A stretch of DNA of 64,000 bases from Siphonodentalium dalli (GCA_032622095.1 CP136062.1:138898351-138962350), one strand, 5' to 3'; shown: positions 26,646 through 40,321, numbered from the stretch's first letter. Notes: generated by a model from the letters alone, not told the origin. Program-made: numbers and translations.

Positions 26646-28111
26646 TTATAAAGTGTAAACTTGAAAAAGTTTGAGGCATTTATTGTATCTGGAAGGTGCC
26701 GGAGGTAAACCGATAAATTATTAGGCTTATTCTGGACTTATTTCATTGAATAAAACCAATCTGTTATTATCCGAACATTATCCCCAATTGGAAGAATGTA
26801 GCAATGAATTAAGATTGTCGAAAATTCCAACCACATCGACTGTACACAGAGAACAGAACGGTTGAACTGCTCACGCATGTAAATATTTACTATAATTTAC
26901 TCGGGACGCATTATTTGACATAAACATTACGGCAATGATTGCTCCAGTTATAGTCACTGCGTGTAATTCCTTTGTAACATTGACGCTGTTTTCTGACTAT
27001 TTTGATATCAAATTTATGAAAATAACTTTTTTTGTTTTGCATAAATATTTGTTATTACGTTCGAAAAAACTGATTAACATCACTTTAGACATAGCGCTGA
27101 AGTTTACGAGTCGAAAAAAAACCCTGCACTATGGTATGTTTGTCAGCACAAATTGCAGAACATGTTACAGTATATTCCATTCGCCTAACAATATACGCTC
27201 CATAGTTTTATACGGAATGTGTATGCCACACGCAGAAAGGTATATTGAAGTCATAAAAGTTTGAAAAGACGGGTCTCACATATTCTTTTGTATGAAACAA
27301 TCGTTATTGCTAGTCTATTCTTGATATGGTAAAAGAAAGAGCAATTCTCTCACTTATAACCATAAAATTAAAAGACAGCCGGCTACATAACTAATTGTAT
27401 GTGAAGTCTTCAGATCGATATGCCGTGTATATATCGACCTATCGGATCCCTCCTTCCAAAATAAGTAGAAAAATTGTCATGTTCAAATGCATGTATACGT
27501 ATACATTTACTTGAATCCGAATGACATTATCCATAGGCATTGATGTTAAGGCTCTAACATCCAGATCCCTTGCCCAAATTCGGAGTGTTTACGGCACATA
27601 AACCACAGTGATCAAAATTGCAAATATAAAACAAAACTGATAGCCTTACCTATGAGAATGCAATTATTCCTACTTTTAACAGAGTTTGCTTGCAACAACA
27701 ATGTTTCACTGGAACCAGACCGTGTCATCATTGGCAAAATTATATCTAGTGTAGCTCAGAACCATACGTTACATACCGCGACCCCTGATACGATCGTTGG
27801 GTATTCATTCACTTGAATGATTGGTGTGATGGTAGAGTGTATCCAAACATATGCATTCAGTGTGACCGAAAACGACTTGAAAAGAGCAGTCACAGTGTAG
27901 TAGGTGTGTCAATATTGTTCGAATATAAAGAGTGCTGTGGTACTGAGAGCACTTATGGCAGCGCATGAATAGACATCGTTTCAATAGCTCAATTTTTTTT
28001 TATAATCGGAGTTGATTTGTTAATTAAATACCTGTAAAGTTATTAATAGAACAAGTGTATTGCTTTTACCTGTGAATCGTCTTTTCTTCTATATATAGTA
28101 TGCGTAAAAAA
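26646..28111. other. Intergenic sequence without recognised features
   Basis: AT-rich; a 109-codon frame at 26935-27264 shows no motif and is probably chance. Confidence 0.4.
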
Positions 28112-28285
28112 TATTGTGTCATCTCATCGCCGGTCCAGGTTCGGAATGGGGGGGGCTTTGCTTCTTGTTGTGGTGGGGTCCATCACATGCGTGGTATGCA
28201 AACAGCTAACTGTGCATGGGCAGATAGTAATCTACTTACAAACTCACAAACCATACAAACGCTCTTCAGCGGAATTACAGCATGT
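28112..28285 (+). repeat. Dispersed 175 bp repeat, copy 2
   Basis: It matches 18085-18262 from CGCCGGTCCAGGTTCGGAAT to CTCTTCAGCGGAATTACAGC, with a longer G run. Confidence 0.75.
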
Positions 28286-30242
28286 ACTTAACTGAACAGT
28301 TCCTATGGAACAACTACTCATCAGTGATGATTTTGTATATAAATGGTTATAGGTGTACGGTGGACCCGTGCAGTGGAAGTCGGCATAACACATACGGTCG
28401 ACAATGGCACATTGATGATAACGAACCTTGCTTGGCTCTTTTTTTTTGGTGTGTTTTGCGCAGTGACGTATGTGCATGGGAAAGGTTTAAAGTGATTTGG
28501 AACAACCTCCTTGGAATAGCAAATACTCATGCCAAAAGGAGTTATTTTAATCAATTTGATATCAAAATATAGATAAAAGCGGCGGCATTGGTATCAAAGA
28601 TGTACATGCAGTAACTAATGTTGGCGGAATCATTGTCGTATGTTTACCACACAATAATTCATCCTGCATTAATCAGTAAATATTTAAATATATGCGCATT
28701 CAAAGAGATCAAAAGTATTTTCAATGTGGTTGAAATTTCGACAACTTAGGATATTGCTAAAACAAAAGCGAACGGACGAACGTACAGACCAATTACTTAA
28801 TACGTCCCGTTTGATAACGGACGAATATAAAATAGAATAATAATTACGTCAAGCTGACACTGATATGACCACTGGTCACAGACATATCAGTTACTCACAG
28901 TTGTAAATTGAATATTTTACTTCAACATACTAAGCTGGATATCATATCTGAACTATAGCTCCTCTTGGGGTTCAAAGGGAGATTACTCGTACTTCAGAGT
29001 TGGGTGCCATTTTTTTAAACAGAAAACATATTTCTAAAACCTAATTTAGATAAAACTTGCAAAGAATAGCAGAATGCGTATATTGTGATATAGAGCACTC
29101 ATTGGTTTACTATTTAGAATATATTTCCTTGTCTACGGAAAAAACAGGAAGTATCTTTTGGAAGTGAATGTCCAAAATTGCCTTAATACTTTTTTCTTCG
29201 CAACATAAACCAATACTCGCGCTACATTATTCTAGCTTTTCGGTGAATCCATAAGTTTACGGATGTAGCTTAAATTCACGAATAATCTGTTACTGGAAAA
29301 TTTGTCATGACCATCATGTTGACATTTGCCACCTCAGCACCCGAATAAATTTTTCCAACAGTAGTTTCCGATTGTTCAACTTTCTAATGTCCCCAAAATC
29401 TGTTACATCCTCATATAAGTGTTGCAACATTTACCAGACACGAATATACAATATACATGAAAGTCTAGATCAGCATAGCTCAGCCTATTTGTTTTGTCAG
29501 TTCAATTCAATTTAGTATTATAAAATGTAGATAAAAACATATTTTGTTCGAAACTTGGGGCTCTCGAAATGAACATAGAATATGTAAGGAATCTGGTCAT
29601 ATGTACAATATCCCTTTTATTTGCAAACATCGAGGAAATAATGAGTTTCATCAATACGTTATATGGATAAATTTAGTTTTTCGTCCCGACAGTTGTGACT
29701 CATCTCGTTGTTCGTGGTTTGGTTGTCATCCAACAACTTTACGTCCATGCAACGCTACTTCCAAATTATCTTTTTTATGTATCAAAATAAGCTCCCATGT
29801 AAGAATAGCTTCAATATTTCGTATGCTCTGTCAGTTCGCTCCAATAATTACTAGCTATAAAGTGCACGTAGTTCGACCAGGCGGATACCTGTGAACCAGG
29901 TGTTGCTTTTAATGCAATTAATGACGTATGAAGCGGATTCGCCACTTCAAACGTATTCATGTTGGGGTGGAACATGTCTTCCCACAGGCTTGGGCAGTGG
30001 CGCTAGAAACATATATATGGTTGTAGTCGAGCGTAAACACAGTGCATGAACACTTAACACGCATGCACGCTACACCAATTCTAATATACGAATGATTGAG
30101 AAATAACTTCCAAAAAACAACAAATGAAACACCTAATTATATAGTTAACATTATTACGCCCAGTGTTCTTATAACGTTTAGGTGCTTCTTATGACAAAGT
30201 TTATGCGACCGTCAGTTGTCATTAACATGACGATGAAGTGAT
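28286..30242. other. Intergenic sequence without recognised features
   Basis: Overlapping open frames on both strands near 28250-28570 and one at 29544-29894 have no family signature. I treat them as chance. Confidence 0.4.
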
Positions 30243-30359
30243 TTGGGGGGGGGGGGGGGGCTAACCCCGGGATCTTCTAAAGGGCCGAATGGCCCTTTCC
30301 TTAACCCCTCATTTTTCAACTTGTAATTGATAAATACAAAACAAAACAAAAAAACTTTT

Positions 30360-30997
30360 ATAGAGTTTTCATTTCTTCTTTTTTCTTTTTTTGGGGTGCT
30401 GCTTTTCCCCGGAAGATGGAGACGTCAGTTGTTGTTCTTGTTTTCTCATAAGATGTTCTATTCTCTTTTGTTGTTCTTCCATGTTTCTTTGGTGTTTTTT
30501 TCTCGACTCTCGCAGGGACGGTGGTGGTAAATTCCGTCCCTGTTGGAAACTGGCAAGGTGGTGCATGATTCCAGCTCCACAACGAAGACAGTGGCGGGGA
30601 CGTCCGGAATGACGTCGGTGCCCCCTCTTCCGCTGTCTTCGTCGATGGCAGAGACATCCGAGTTGACATCGGCGTCCAGGTTCCTGTCGGTGGTGGTGAC
30701 ATCGGTCGCAGGCTGATCTTTTGGCCCAGAGGTCAAGTGGGAGGGAACTGTGCGTCTCTCAGTTCCCCTTTTCCACTTGGCCCTCCTGGTGGCATCTCTG
30801 TGGCGCCTTGAGGGTGTCTTCTTCCTCGTACCACTCACTTTGTGTCCGATTGTATAGTGCAAACAATTTCGTCGGTTGACACTGATTAATAGTCGCTGAG
30901 TGACGTTCAAACTCAGCACAATAGTAACATCTATATATTCAACAAACCAAACACGCGGCGGCATGTTATTAATTACAATGGCTGCAAAAACGACCAT
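30360..30997 (-). pseudogene. Unassigned open frame with a basic and a charged half
   Basis: A 179-codon minus-strand frame (30458-30997) starts MVVFAAIVINN. It has a basic stretch (KKTPSRRHRDATRRAKWKRG) and then an Asp/Thr-rich part. An overlapping frame extends to 30358 with Lys/Glu-rich sequence. The basic stretch recalls short SPSR.RRD..R motifs in nucleic-acid-binding proteins of invertebrate mobile elements, but I cannot place it in a family. It could be a fragment of such an element or chance. A G run lies at about 30244-30260. Confidence 0.3.
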
Positions 30998-32411
30998 CCT
31001 AGGCGCTACTAATTACTTTATTAATATAAATATTTGGCCTGCTATACGATAATGACTTCCATAGTGAACCACACTATCTTGATTACTGAATTAACTCATT
31101 GCATAGCGACCTAATCTATACATCGCGCGCACAACCGATTCCGCATTTTAGTATCGGCTGACTACGTTTATGTAATCGTAGTTGGCATAATAAACTCCGG
31201 CTCCGAATCTGTGTTTTTAAGTTGCTCGAATATGTTGACGTCACCCGTAGTCTAATCACGGAGATCTCCGAAAAACCGGTCGTTGTATTATTTATGAGTT
31301 TTTCGGCTTATTTATTATGCGATTAGAATGGGAATTGGATCATTTTAATAATAAACGGGAGGGGCTTTCCGATTGCGTTTGGTGGTTTCTAGACCATATA
31401 AATCATTTAGGGGACAGGCGTGGGTTTGCATAATCCAGGAAAAAGTGCAAGAAATTTCAACAAATAATTTCTCTCGATCTATCCGGCGAACAATATTGAA
31501 TTTCGTTCTAATCTTCGTTATATATAGAATCGGAACAAGTATTAAGAGAAGACGAAACTGATGGATTTTAATATATTTGAGAGGTTGAAAATATCAGTTT
31601 CATTTTAATCCCATTTTGTCATTTGTGTCATAATGTTGAGTTATATTTTTAATTCCATGACATAACATTCCCATCATATATTACAATGAAGAATAAAGCA
31701 GCCACAAATATATTAGCCCAATGAAAATAAATGTAGTATGCATGCTGGTCCACAGATATAGGGAGAAATCAACTGTCCCATTGCCACAGTAATAGAGATA
31801 TATGGTCAGCTGGGGATTTGGCTATGAACTTATGACATAAAACTCATATCAGCGAAATGTTTTATTGACAAGCAGGTACGGCACGAAAATTATATTCTCA
31901 AATATAGCAAATTATCTATACCGGGTGGTTGTCTCTAAATTGAAATAATTATGAAATTTCTTGAAGCATGACCAATTAAGTGTCATCTTACGATCTTCAG
32001 ATATGATATCATGGCTATATCAAATGTAATTTTGAAAAGCCTTTGAAAAGCTTCTACATATATAGTATAGTAAATGTGGTTATAATTTACAACGAGGTGA
32101 CGGTTCTTTTAAATGTCGTGTAACAATAATCGCTTGTACTAAATTTTTAGATATTCCTTTTTAAATAATCAGATAACTTTGACAAAAAACGTGCGTCTGA
32201 CCCTTAACGAAAATGTCGTCTCGTGTGAACTCATGCCTTGAGATTCGATAATACAGTGTTCGTTCATATATGCAAATCGAAACTGGATATGACGAATAAA
32301 GTGCACGCCTTGCTCAACGTGAATATTATCACCGACAACATCACGGGCTACCTGGAGATTTTATAACTGGTTTTGTTTGTTTAGATAGGTCTAATTTTGG
32401 GACGCAGCTAA
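30998..32411. other. Intergenic sequence without recognised features
   Basis: No supported feature in this AT-rich stretch. Confidence 0.4.
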
Positions 32412-33356
32412 CATAACCCTTGTACCCTGTTGTTACGTCGGTTATATTGGGTACATTTCATAAGCACAAATTTAGAAACTTAAGAAATTATATTTTCGGA
32501 ACTAATTTACAACCAACTGGTACATAGCGTACAACTTGTTACTTCTGGTTACTTTACCTATCAGTTAATGTTATATTTGTTACTTTTCTTTTTTTCTTAG
32601 AAATCCCTGGTACCTGGTTACATTGGGTACAAATTAGAAAACATTCTCTGACCTACTTTCAACCCATGGGTTCATAGGGTTCACATGATTACTTCTGGTT
32701 ACTTTACCTATTAGTTATTGTTACATTGGGTACTTTTTTTGTCTTTTCTTAGAAATCCCAAGGTACCTGGATACATTGGGTACAAATTAGAAAACATTCT
32801 CGGAACTAATTTACATCCCTAGGGTGTAAATTAGTTCCGGGAATATGTTTTCTAATTTGTACCCAATATGTAACCAGGTACCTTGAGATTTCTAAGAAAA
32901 CAAATACAAGTGCACAATGTAACAATAACTAATAGGTAAAGTAACCAGAAGTAAACATGTGTACCCCGTGTACCCATGGACTGTAAATTACAGGGAATAT
33001 GTTTTCTAATTTGTACCAAATGTATCCAGGTACCTTGGGATTTCTAAGAAAACAAGTACCCAATGTAACATTTACTAATAGTTAAAGTAACCAGAAGTAA
33101 CCATTTGTACGCTATGTACCCTTGGGCTGTATATTAGTTCCGGGAATATGTTTTCTAATTTGTACCCAATGTAACCAGGTACCTTGGGATTTCTAAGACA
33201 AAAATAAAAGTACCCAATGTAACATTAACTAATATGTAAAGTAACCATTTGTACCCTACATGTATATACCCATGGGCTGTAAATTAGTTCTGGGAATATG
33301 TTTTCTGATTTGCACCCAATGTATATGGCGTAACAACAGGGTACGAACGTTATGAT
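32412..33356. mobile_element. Foldback-like inverted array of about 170 bp units
   Basis: Units carry ACTTCTGGTTACTTTACCTA, then TTGTTACATTGGGTAC, TTTCTTAGAAATCCC, GGTACCTGGTTACATTGGGT and AAATTAGAAAACATTCTC. About two stand on the left and three or four, inverted, on the right. The pivot is near 32815 (CTAATTTACATCCCTAGGGT followed by its inverse). The outer ends mirror each other (CCCTGTTGTTACG at 32428 against CGTAACAACAGGG at 33328). It is non-coding. Confidence 0.8.
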
Positions 33357-33507
33357 TTTGTTCGGCGTACCAACATTTGCCATATATGTGCTTTTTTTTT
33401 TAACCCCGTGTGGAGTTGAACAATAGCCATTAATTATTTTACCCCCACATCTGAATGGGCATATATACAAGCCCTACCCATGTGGGCACGGGCACGGAAT
33501 ATATATA

Positions 33508-35866
33508 ACGGGAAGGTTCACTCCGCGCATTTGTGGTAATCACCGGAAGTTGTCATGACGCCATTCTGGTAGGATCCCTGGTAGGAACCTACGTCATCGC
33601 ATCGTTACTTCCTTGTTTACTTTTACTAATAAGTTAAAAGTGTGGGAGTTTGAAAATAATGTCCACAACATTACCTGAGTGATGTCTCTAATTTAAAAAA
33701 TTGAGATCTATTATGGGATCAAAGTTCACAACTTTGGTCATTTAAATTAATTGCTTAGAATATAACCACAATTTAAACATGTTTTAAAGGCTCCACCATT
33801 CAGTAGGGCTTACATTCCAGATGCCACTTTTATTATGAAACTGGCATACCAGTTGATTTGGGAATAATTATGGATTCTGAGTACAAGTTAATGCCATTTA
33901 TATTGAGTCCTGCATACATGACATATTTCACTAATCTCGCATACACTATATGTATGTACCATCAATATATGATGAGTTTACACCAATGAGAGGGGTTGGT
34001 GGGACACATATACATGCTACCAGTATACTGTATTACAAATAAATAGTATGTTACACTTTATACATAACAATTCATTATGTTTGCAGTGCCATTTTATCAA
34101 TCTGAAATACTTTTTAAAAACATCCACCAAATATCAAATCTTTGGGCCATGATATCATAAACTTCCCTGGTCCTATACCTACCCTGCTACCCACATACAA
34201 AAACCCCCTACCGGTAAGACTTACCAGGTAGTAACAAATATTTTATTTACATATCATATCCATATTTTGTCCTTATAGTACTAAAATTGTATGGAAAACA
34301 TGTTCAGTCTGTTGGATAGGCTATGTATAGTGCATGGCGGCCCAGATGTAGGCCTATATATTTAATTATTTGTGTGATATCCATAGATTTTCAATATCAA
34401 AATAACAGTTTAAATATTTAAACCTACCTGCAAGTATAAGTTTAGTAAAATCACACATATAATATATAGGCCTACCCGCCTACTCTTAAATATAGTCTAT
34501 GGTATGGGGAAACAATAAGTTTATTTAAAGTTTTGTTATTAGCATACAGCACTATATAATATTGTGTCATTTTCAGCAAATGGTGTGGTACCGGTACTTA
34601 CAATGTGATAGACATGTGTCACGCAATCATGATTAATTTACCTTATGGTGTCAATCATTATGAGGTGCCATGGAGATACAATCATCCTCTATGTTATCCA
34701 AAAATAACCGATGACATTATGTTCTTATATTCATGGCTACACTACATGCCTACTGGTATGTAACATATTGGCAAACATAACTTACAATAAACTACCCAGT
34801 ATTTATTCAAGAATTTATAAATTATAGCATCTCTGGGTCATATATATCGTTATTAATATGATGAGTTTATTTGGGAAATTTTGATGTAGTTATAAAAATA
34901 TATTGCCTTGATGTGTGTGAAAATTTCAATCTTTGTTATAACTTATATTAAAATAAAAAAGAAGCATATGTAGCCTAAATTTCCCAAATTCTTATTCTCT
35001 GAGTTTTCATATACCATGAACGCAAGGACTATGCAAGGCTCAACATGAGTAAAATACATTTATATATAGCCTGTAAATGTTTGAACACTCACTAATTAAT
35101 TAATCTTTCTTCATAACAAAAAAAATCACATGTAGCCTATTTATAAATCAAAAGTAAATAATTAAATATTTGATATATCAGAATTCTTGTTTTATTAGGT
35201 AATGCTTGAAATGACTATTAAGTATTTGATTCCAAATATTAAATTATTAATGTAGCAATGACTAAGGGTGTGGCTAGTGCAGCCTAATGTATGTACATTA
35301 CTACATAGCAACTACTTGAACTCGCATTGATGTTATTGACTTGAGAAGCCTCAGAATTGTGTAAAATCTCACAGGGCTCCACGGTCCACCCACACTTTCA
35401 CTTTGACACTTTTGTCTCTTCATAGCCGCCAGAGCCCACAAGCATGGAATTATTCTGTAATGTTTCCAAATGAATTTTATTTTAAGTTTATGTTTCAATA
35501 TTTGGTACGCCGTTAATTTAAAATATGCATCATCACAACTGAATGATTATGAATTGAATGATCTCAGCCAAAATTTCGAAATTGAATAACAAACGAAAAT
35601 TGGCAAGAAAGACAGCGTAATTTGGTTGAAATAAATACTCATTTGCTTTAAAATAAAAAATTTTCATGTTGGTGGATTAAAGTATGCTTTTTGTCTCATT
35701 GTTTATTCTTATATAGGCCTACTATTTCGATTTTGTTTACACACAAGGCGAATAGCGCTGCAGTAACCAATGACGCAATTCGCTGTAGTATCCTACCAGA
35801 ATGGCGGATGCTGGCGACGTCATGCATTACGTTGAGCCAATAGGAAGTGAACCTTCCCGTTGTATA
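33508..35866. mobile_element. TIR element of 2.36 kb, non-autonomous
   Basis: ACGGGAAGGTTCACT at the left end is inverted as AGTGAACCTTCCCGT at the right end. Inside each end, GCCATTCTGGTAGGAT is again inverted (about 33561 and 35788). The flanks TATATATA and TGTATATA could be an 8 bp target duplication with one mismatch, but an AT-rich site makes this weak. The interior is AT-rich with no transposase-like frame. The superfamily is undetermined. Confidence 0.7.
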
Positions 35867-37419
35867 TATTCACTGGCACGGGTTAGAATATGCCTACCGC
35901 CCCACTGCGAGGGGTAAGAATCCCCTAATGTGGCACACTGTTTGTCGTTGGGTGTTGTATCCCGTGATGTGCTGGGTACGAGTCCTGGCGGTATTATGGC
36001 GGCCGTATCACGTGAGCCCTCGACCTGTGCGTGTGGCTTTCGTGTAGGTCATGACCCACGTCTCCCTTTTATCTCTTCAAGACGGGCGATTGAGTTGACC
36101 CGGCTCAACCAATCGGCTAATCACGCCTCTTCGCGGTATTCCAAATAAATTTTCTGTTATATGTTGTATATGTTTATCTGAGGTTTGCATTTTTTTGTTT
36201 TCTGGTTATTCGTGTATGATGTTTCGGTCGTCTCATGTTTCTTTGAATTTCGTCTTAATGATGTCGAATGATCGAATCTTATACTGTTCACACCTGTCAC
36301 ACTGTGCGGTGCTATCGGAAAAATAGTATATGTAAAGATAAGATAAATTTTATTTAAAAGTCAGAGGTATAAACATATTACAAACACAAGCTCTGAAGAG
36401 CTTTTGACCGACTGTAGTGGGTAAATGGGCTAGTTCTCGATTATTTACTTTTCATATGGCAACTCGAACTAAAAACAATGAATTGGACGTAATAATGATG
36501 AACTGCTAAGTCCCAACGACGCTGAAGCATATATCCTCAGTATTTGGTTCTTAGTTTGATCCCAGTGTCAAGCTATCTTCTGGTTGTTGTTGTTGTTGTT
36601 GTCAAGACGGGACATTGAATAGCAGCAATGCTGTTTTGAGAACCACAGCATATCTTACTCTTAAGCTTCTTAGTCTGAGATATTGGTTAAGATGACTCGA
36701 CATCGATCTACAACTTTACACACACTGTCAAAACAATTGATGGACATAATGTACTAATAAACAGTTATGTTCTGATTGTGCACCGCTCTCAGCGCCCACC
36801 GGAGTTGAATGTTACATGAAACTACCTTTAACCACCTCCTCCGTGGTATATAAAGGGTCAAAAGTATGGTCATTGTCAAGATAACAAAGACATCATATGT
36901 GCACGGTGTTCTGTCGTATACATATATGAAACGGACATGGTTTGTTGAAAATTGTATACACATACATATAATTTAGTGAGAGGTATATCAACACATAGCT
37001 ATAAGCGGAATATTTCCGAACAGATTCGTCGATATGGCGCTGAAAATAAGTGTATTGTTCCTTATATTCTTTCGATAAATTTGAGATCGTTTCATTTTAC
37101 CAGTATCTGGGACATATATAATGCTCGTTGTCGTGTATTTCAGGCGTTCGTGGGCCTATTTAGATACCGGGAAAAGTTCAAAAGCGAATATTATTAGGTG
37201 TATTTTGGAGCGCAAAGAGCCATGTGTCTTTAATTAAAGTACTTTTATGTTGAATGCATGTGACGCAGACAGGTTTTAAGGTCAGAAACAGTTGGCGCCG
37301 ATTTCTTCAGTAATAAAAGCGTCAATGACACTGTAGCTCAACTTGGGGAGGAGTTAATTTTGTGCTGAGCAATGATAAAGAAGTTTGATCATGATCGGGT
37401 GAGTGATATGGTTTGTAGG
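35867..37419. other. Intergenic sequence with minor repeats
   Basis: AAGATAAGATAAATTTTATT near 36335 resembles a LINE 3' end in minus orientation, followed by no readable protein. A (TTG)n run is at about 36583-36602. Otherwise nothing is supported. Confidence 0.4.
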
Positions 37420-37915
37420 GTGCGCCAAAGGATTTAGTCATACAGCCAGTACATTCCAAGATGGTCGCTAGCGGCCATGTTTTTCAACGAATCATCTAGA
37501 GGTCACCCCGAAGATCCGTATGCAGTTTGGTGATCATCAGACGAGGGGTGTGGTCTGTAGGGTGTGCCGTGGTCTGTCGGGTGTGCCAAATGATTTAGTC
37601 ATACAAAGATTAAAATCTAAGATGGCTGCCGGCGGGATGTTTCTCATCGAAAATCGTTCAAACTCGATAGGTCCCATCTACATGTGATCACAATCGTGCC
37701 TGCAACATTTATAAATGATCCGGTCATAAATACGAGCTGTGGGGTGTGCAGATGGATTCAAATTTGAAATCCAAGATGGCTGTTGGCGGCCATGTTTTTC
37801 GGGAAATTCGAGGGAAAAATCTATAGCACCCATCTATAGGTCACCCTGAGGCTACATGTGGAGTTTGGTCAACATAGGATGAGGGATGCGGCATGTAGGG
37901 CGTGCCGAAGAAAAT
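37420..37915. repeat. Array of CAAGATGGCTGC units, second locus
   Basis: About three units carry GGATTTAGTCAT, CCAAGATGG.CGC or AAGATGGCTG, GAGGTCACCCCGAAGATCC and a GGGTGTG.TCTGTAGGGTGTG block. They are the same family as 24660-25140. It ends about 480 bp before the LINE. Confidence 0.7.
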
Positions 37916-38561
37916 TGTTGAGGCACGCACGGACGACGGTCGCCAACCCATGGCAATAGCTCAACTTTACCAACAATAGGTTGAAATTGTTATCGTAGAT
38001 AGCTTTTACATTTACTTGTGGGGAATTTGTTGTTTTAGACCAACATTTGCATATTTTCCAACTTTTGTTCAATTATTTTGACTGAAATGGTCATCAGTTG
38101 GGTATTTTCGCTGATGCCTATATAATAGATCGGCACATTGGACATACTATGCCGTCAATTTAACCGCAACAGTTTAATAAGGGTCCACCCCAAATTGCAG
38201 CGCATTTTTGCTAAAGGTTATCGTTACTTAACCATGGTTGATTGAGATTTCTGAAGAGGTGTTCGTGTTCCTTCTATATGGCATCGCACGTGTCATTAAA
38301 ATGTACGAAAAAATCTGGCACAGAGCGACCATAATTATATGACAAATCGGACAATCGATTTTGATATGCCAAGATTCTAAGTGTGATGCACAGTTCCGGT
38401 TCCGGTTAAGATGGCGGACAGGCGAGTCGTGTTTTCATTCAGCTCCAAATAAAGCGAAATTTGTCTAATAATTAAATAACTCATTACATCCGATCAGCGG
38501 AATATAAGTGAAGTGGACCTTATTCTCCAATATACATGTGTGTTGTGACAAATTCACTATG

Positions 38562-40018
38562 ACGGATTCATTCAAAATGGACTTAACACTTTGCTTCGGT
38601 CGAGGAATGTTCAGAAGAATTTCTCACCTTAATATCGTTGAAAGCTTGGCAGAAGTGATAGACGTGGACGACATTTCGGCCGTTCAGTTCACGAGAGATA
38701 AGTGTCTTATTACCGTCGAACACGAAAATGCAAAAAACATTCTCATGAACAATGGCTTGCATATACCGGGCAGATTTTTTCGATTGTTCGATTGCGAAGG
38801 CAAATCGAGTCACGTAACTATTCTATATGCGCCTGTCCAGATGCCAGACGACCCCCTGATTGCAGCTATTTCCCAATATGGCAAGATTGTCGAAGATTCT
38901 TACAAAAGGGCCACAATCGGTGACACCAAGATTCAAAATGGGACCAGGTATTTACAAATAACCGATTGTGATGAACTGCCAAGGACATTGAAAGTTGATG
39001 AACATGAGCTCATATTACTGTCAGACAAAGCTAAATCTGACTGTCCCCAATGCGGACAAAGGCATTCCAGGTGAAAAAGGTGCGAGTTCACGAATAGGAA
39101 TTCTTGTGGGCGATGTCTCAGCAATGAACACAGCTCACTTCAGTGTACTTCGAAGGACATCAGATGTCGAGCGTGTCTGCTATTCGGTCACCGCCGCGGT
39201 TAAATCCAGTGTCCCAAGCGCGCTACAGAATTCAGTCATAAAACGAGCAGGCCTAATGAGAGGTGCGATAATTCGGACTCGAATAGGGACACAGGTGATT
39301 TCGTTCTTGTCGACGACGCAGGTAGTACGCCCGAAGAGCCCGATAAGACGCCAATCAACGACACCGATCAGGCATCGACTCCCAGCCGGAAAAGGGTGTA
39401 AACATTGACGCAATCCTCCTTGGTGCGAGTAACTGTTATAACTTGCCATTACACGATCCCAAGCTAAAAGTGTTCAATAAGTCAGGTGCACCAATGGGCA
39501 ATGTTAACGAACTACTCCAGTGTGTAAGAGAGGACAATAGTGTATCCGTGAGTTCCATTCAGCAAGTAACTGTTCACCTTGGTTCTAACGACACACTGCA
39601 CAACGATATTGACTAGGATCTTGTCGTGCAAACCTTCGGCGAAGGCTTGGATATAATCAGACACGAATTCCCAACATCAGTTGTTAATTTGTGCACGGTC
39701 CCACCTCGTAAAGGGAGAGGAATCAGAATACAAGAGTTCAACGAGACAGCTTACAAACTAAATAAATTTATAGAAAAGCTCTGCAAAAGGAAGGTCTGTC
39801 TGACATATGTAGACACTATGCACCTTTACTGGAACACAGAAGGGTTCGTGATTCGCTCCCTCTTTAATGTAGACGACCATTCTGGGCTACACTTAAGTCC
39901 CGAAGGTAAAAAGGAGATAGCTTCTTCAATCGAATTCGAGACAGCAGAGAGCAGGACACGCAATAGAAGCGCCAACACACCACCGGAACCCACGAAGAGC
40001 GCCAAATTCGATTGATTG
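38562..40018 (+). pseudogene. LINE ORF1: RNA-binding, zinc knuckles and SGNH-esterase-like domain
   Basis: The frame opens MTDSFKMDLTL and has an RRM-like stretch (VTILYAPVQMPDDPLIAAIS, then QYGKIV). Cys/His knuckles follow: CPQCGQRHSR, then after an in-frame TGA (39072-39074) CGRCLSNEHSSLQC and CRACLLFGH. A frameshift leads to AILLGASNCYNLPLHD, VTVHLGSND (about 39571) and LHLSPEGKK. These resemble the blocks of GDSL/SGNH esterases known in ORF1 of some CR1 elements; the first block has GASN rather than GDS. A second stop follows LHNDID near 39614. In live elements the protein coats the RNA; the esterase role is not settled. Confidence 0.8.
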
Positions 40019-40321
40019 TCACAATCACGGGCATCGTCGTGTGGTTGTTCTACGAAACAATGTTCAATCTCACTAAAACAGAATCCCAATGATTCTGATT
40101 CAAATTGTGTATTTAATGATGTTATTTCTAATATTCATGACTCATGTTATTCTAATTGTATGTATGCGTCTAATGATACTGTACGCGCATCCGCTATCAG
40201 TTCACAAAACACTCGGTGTGATAATATGCCAATGTCAGATGTGGGCGATTTACCCACACACACGAAACCGACGCTTTCGTTAGATAATTCTTCTTGCATA
40301 TCCAATGAAGCTACATGTAAT

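Noticed and set aside
26935-27264. 109-codon frame
   Set aside because: AT-rich composition gives Phe/Ile/Lys-biased sequence with no motif; probably chance.
28244-28572. Overlapping frames of 77-96 codons on both strands
   Set aside because: They shadow each other and neither shows a family signature.
33508-35866. Assigning the 2.36 kb TIR element to hAT
   Set aside because: The possible 8 bp duplication is imperfect in an AT-rich site and the ends lack the usual CAG start.
35940-36030. tRNA-like B-box word GGTACGAGTCC near 35980
   Set aside because: I find no A box at the right distance and no cloverleaf arms, so neither a tRNA gene nor a SINE promoter is supported.
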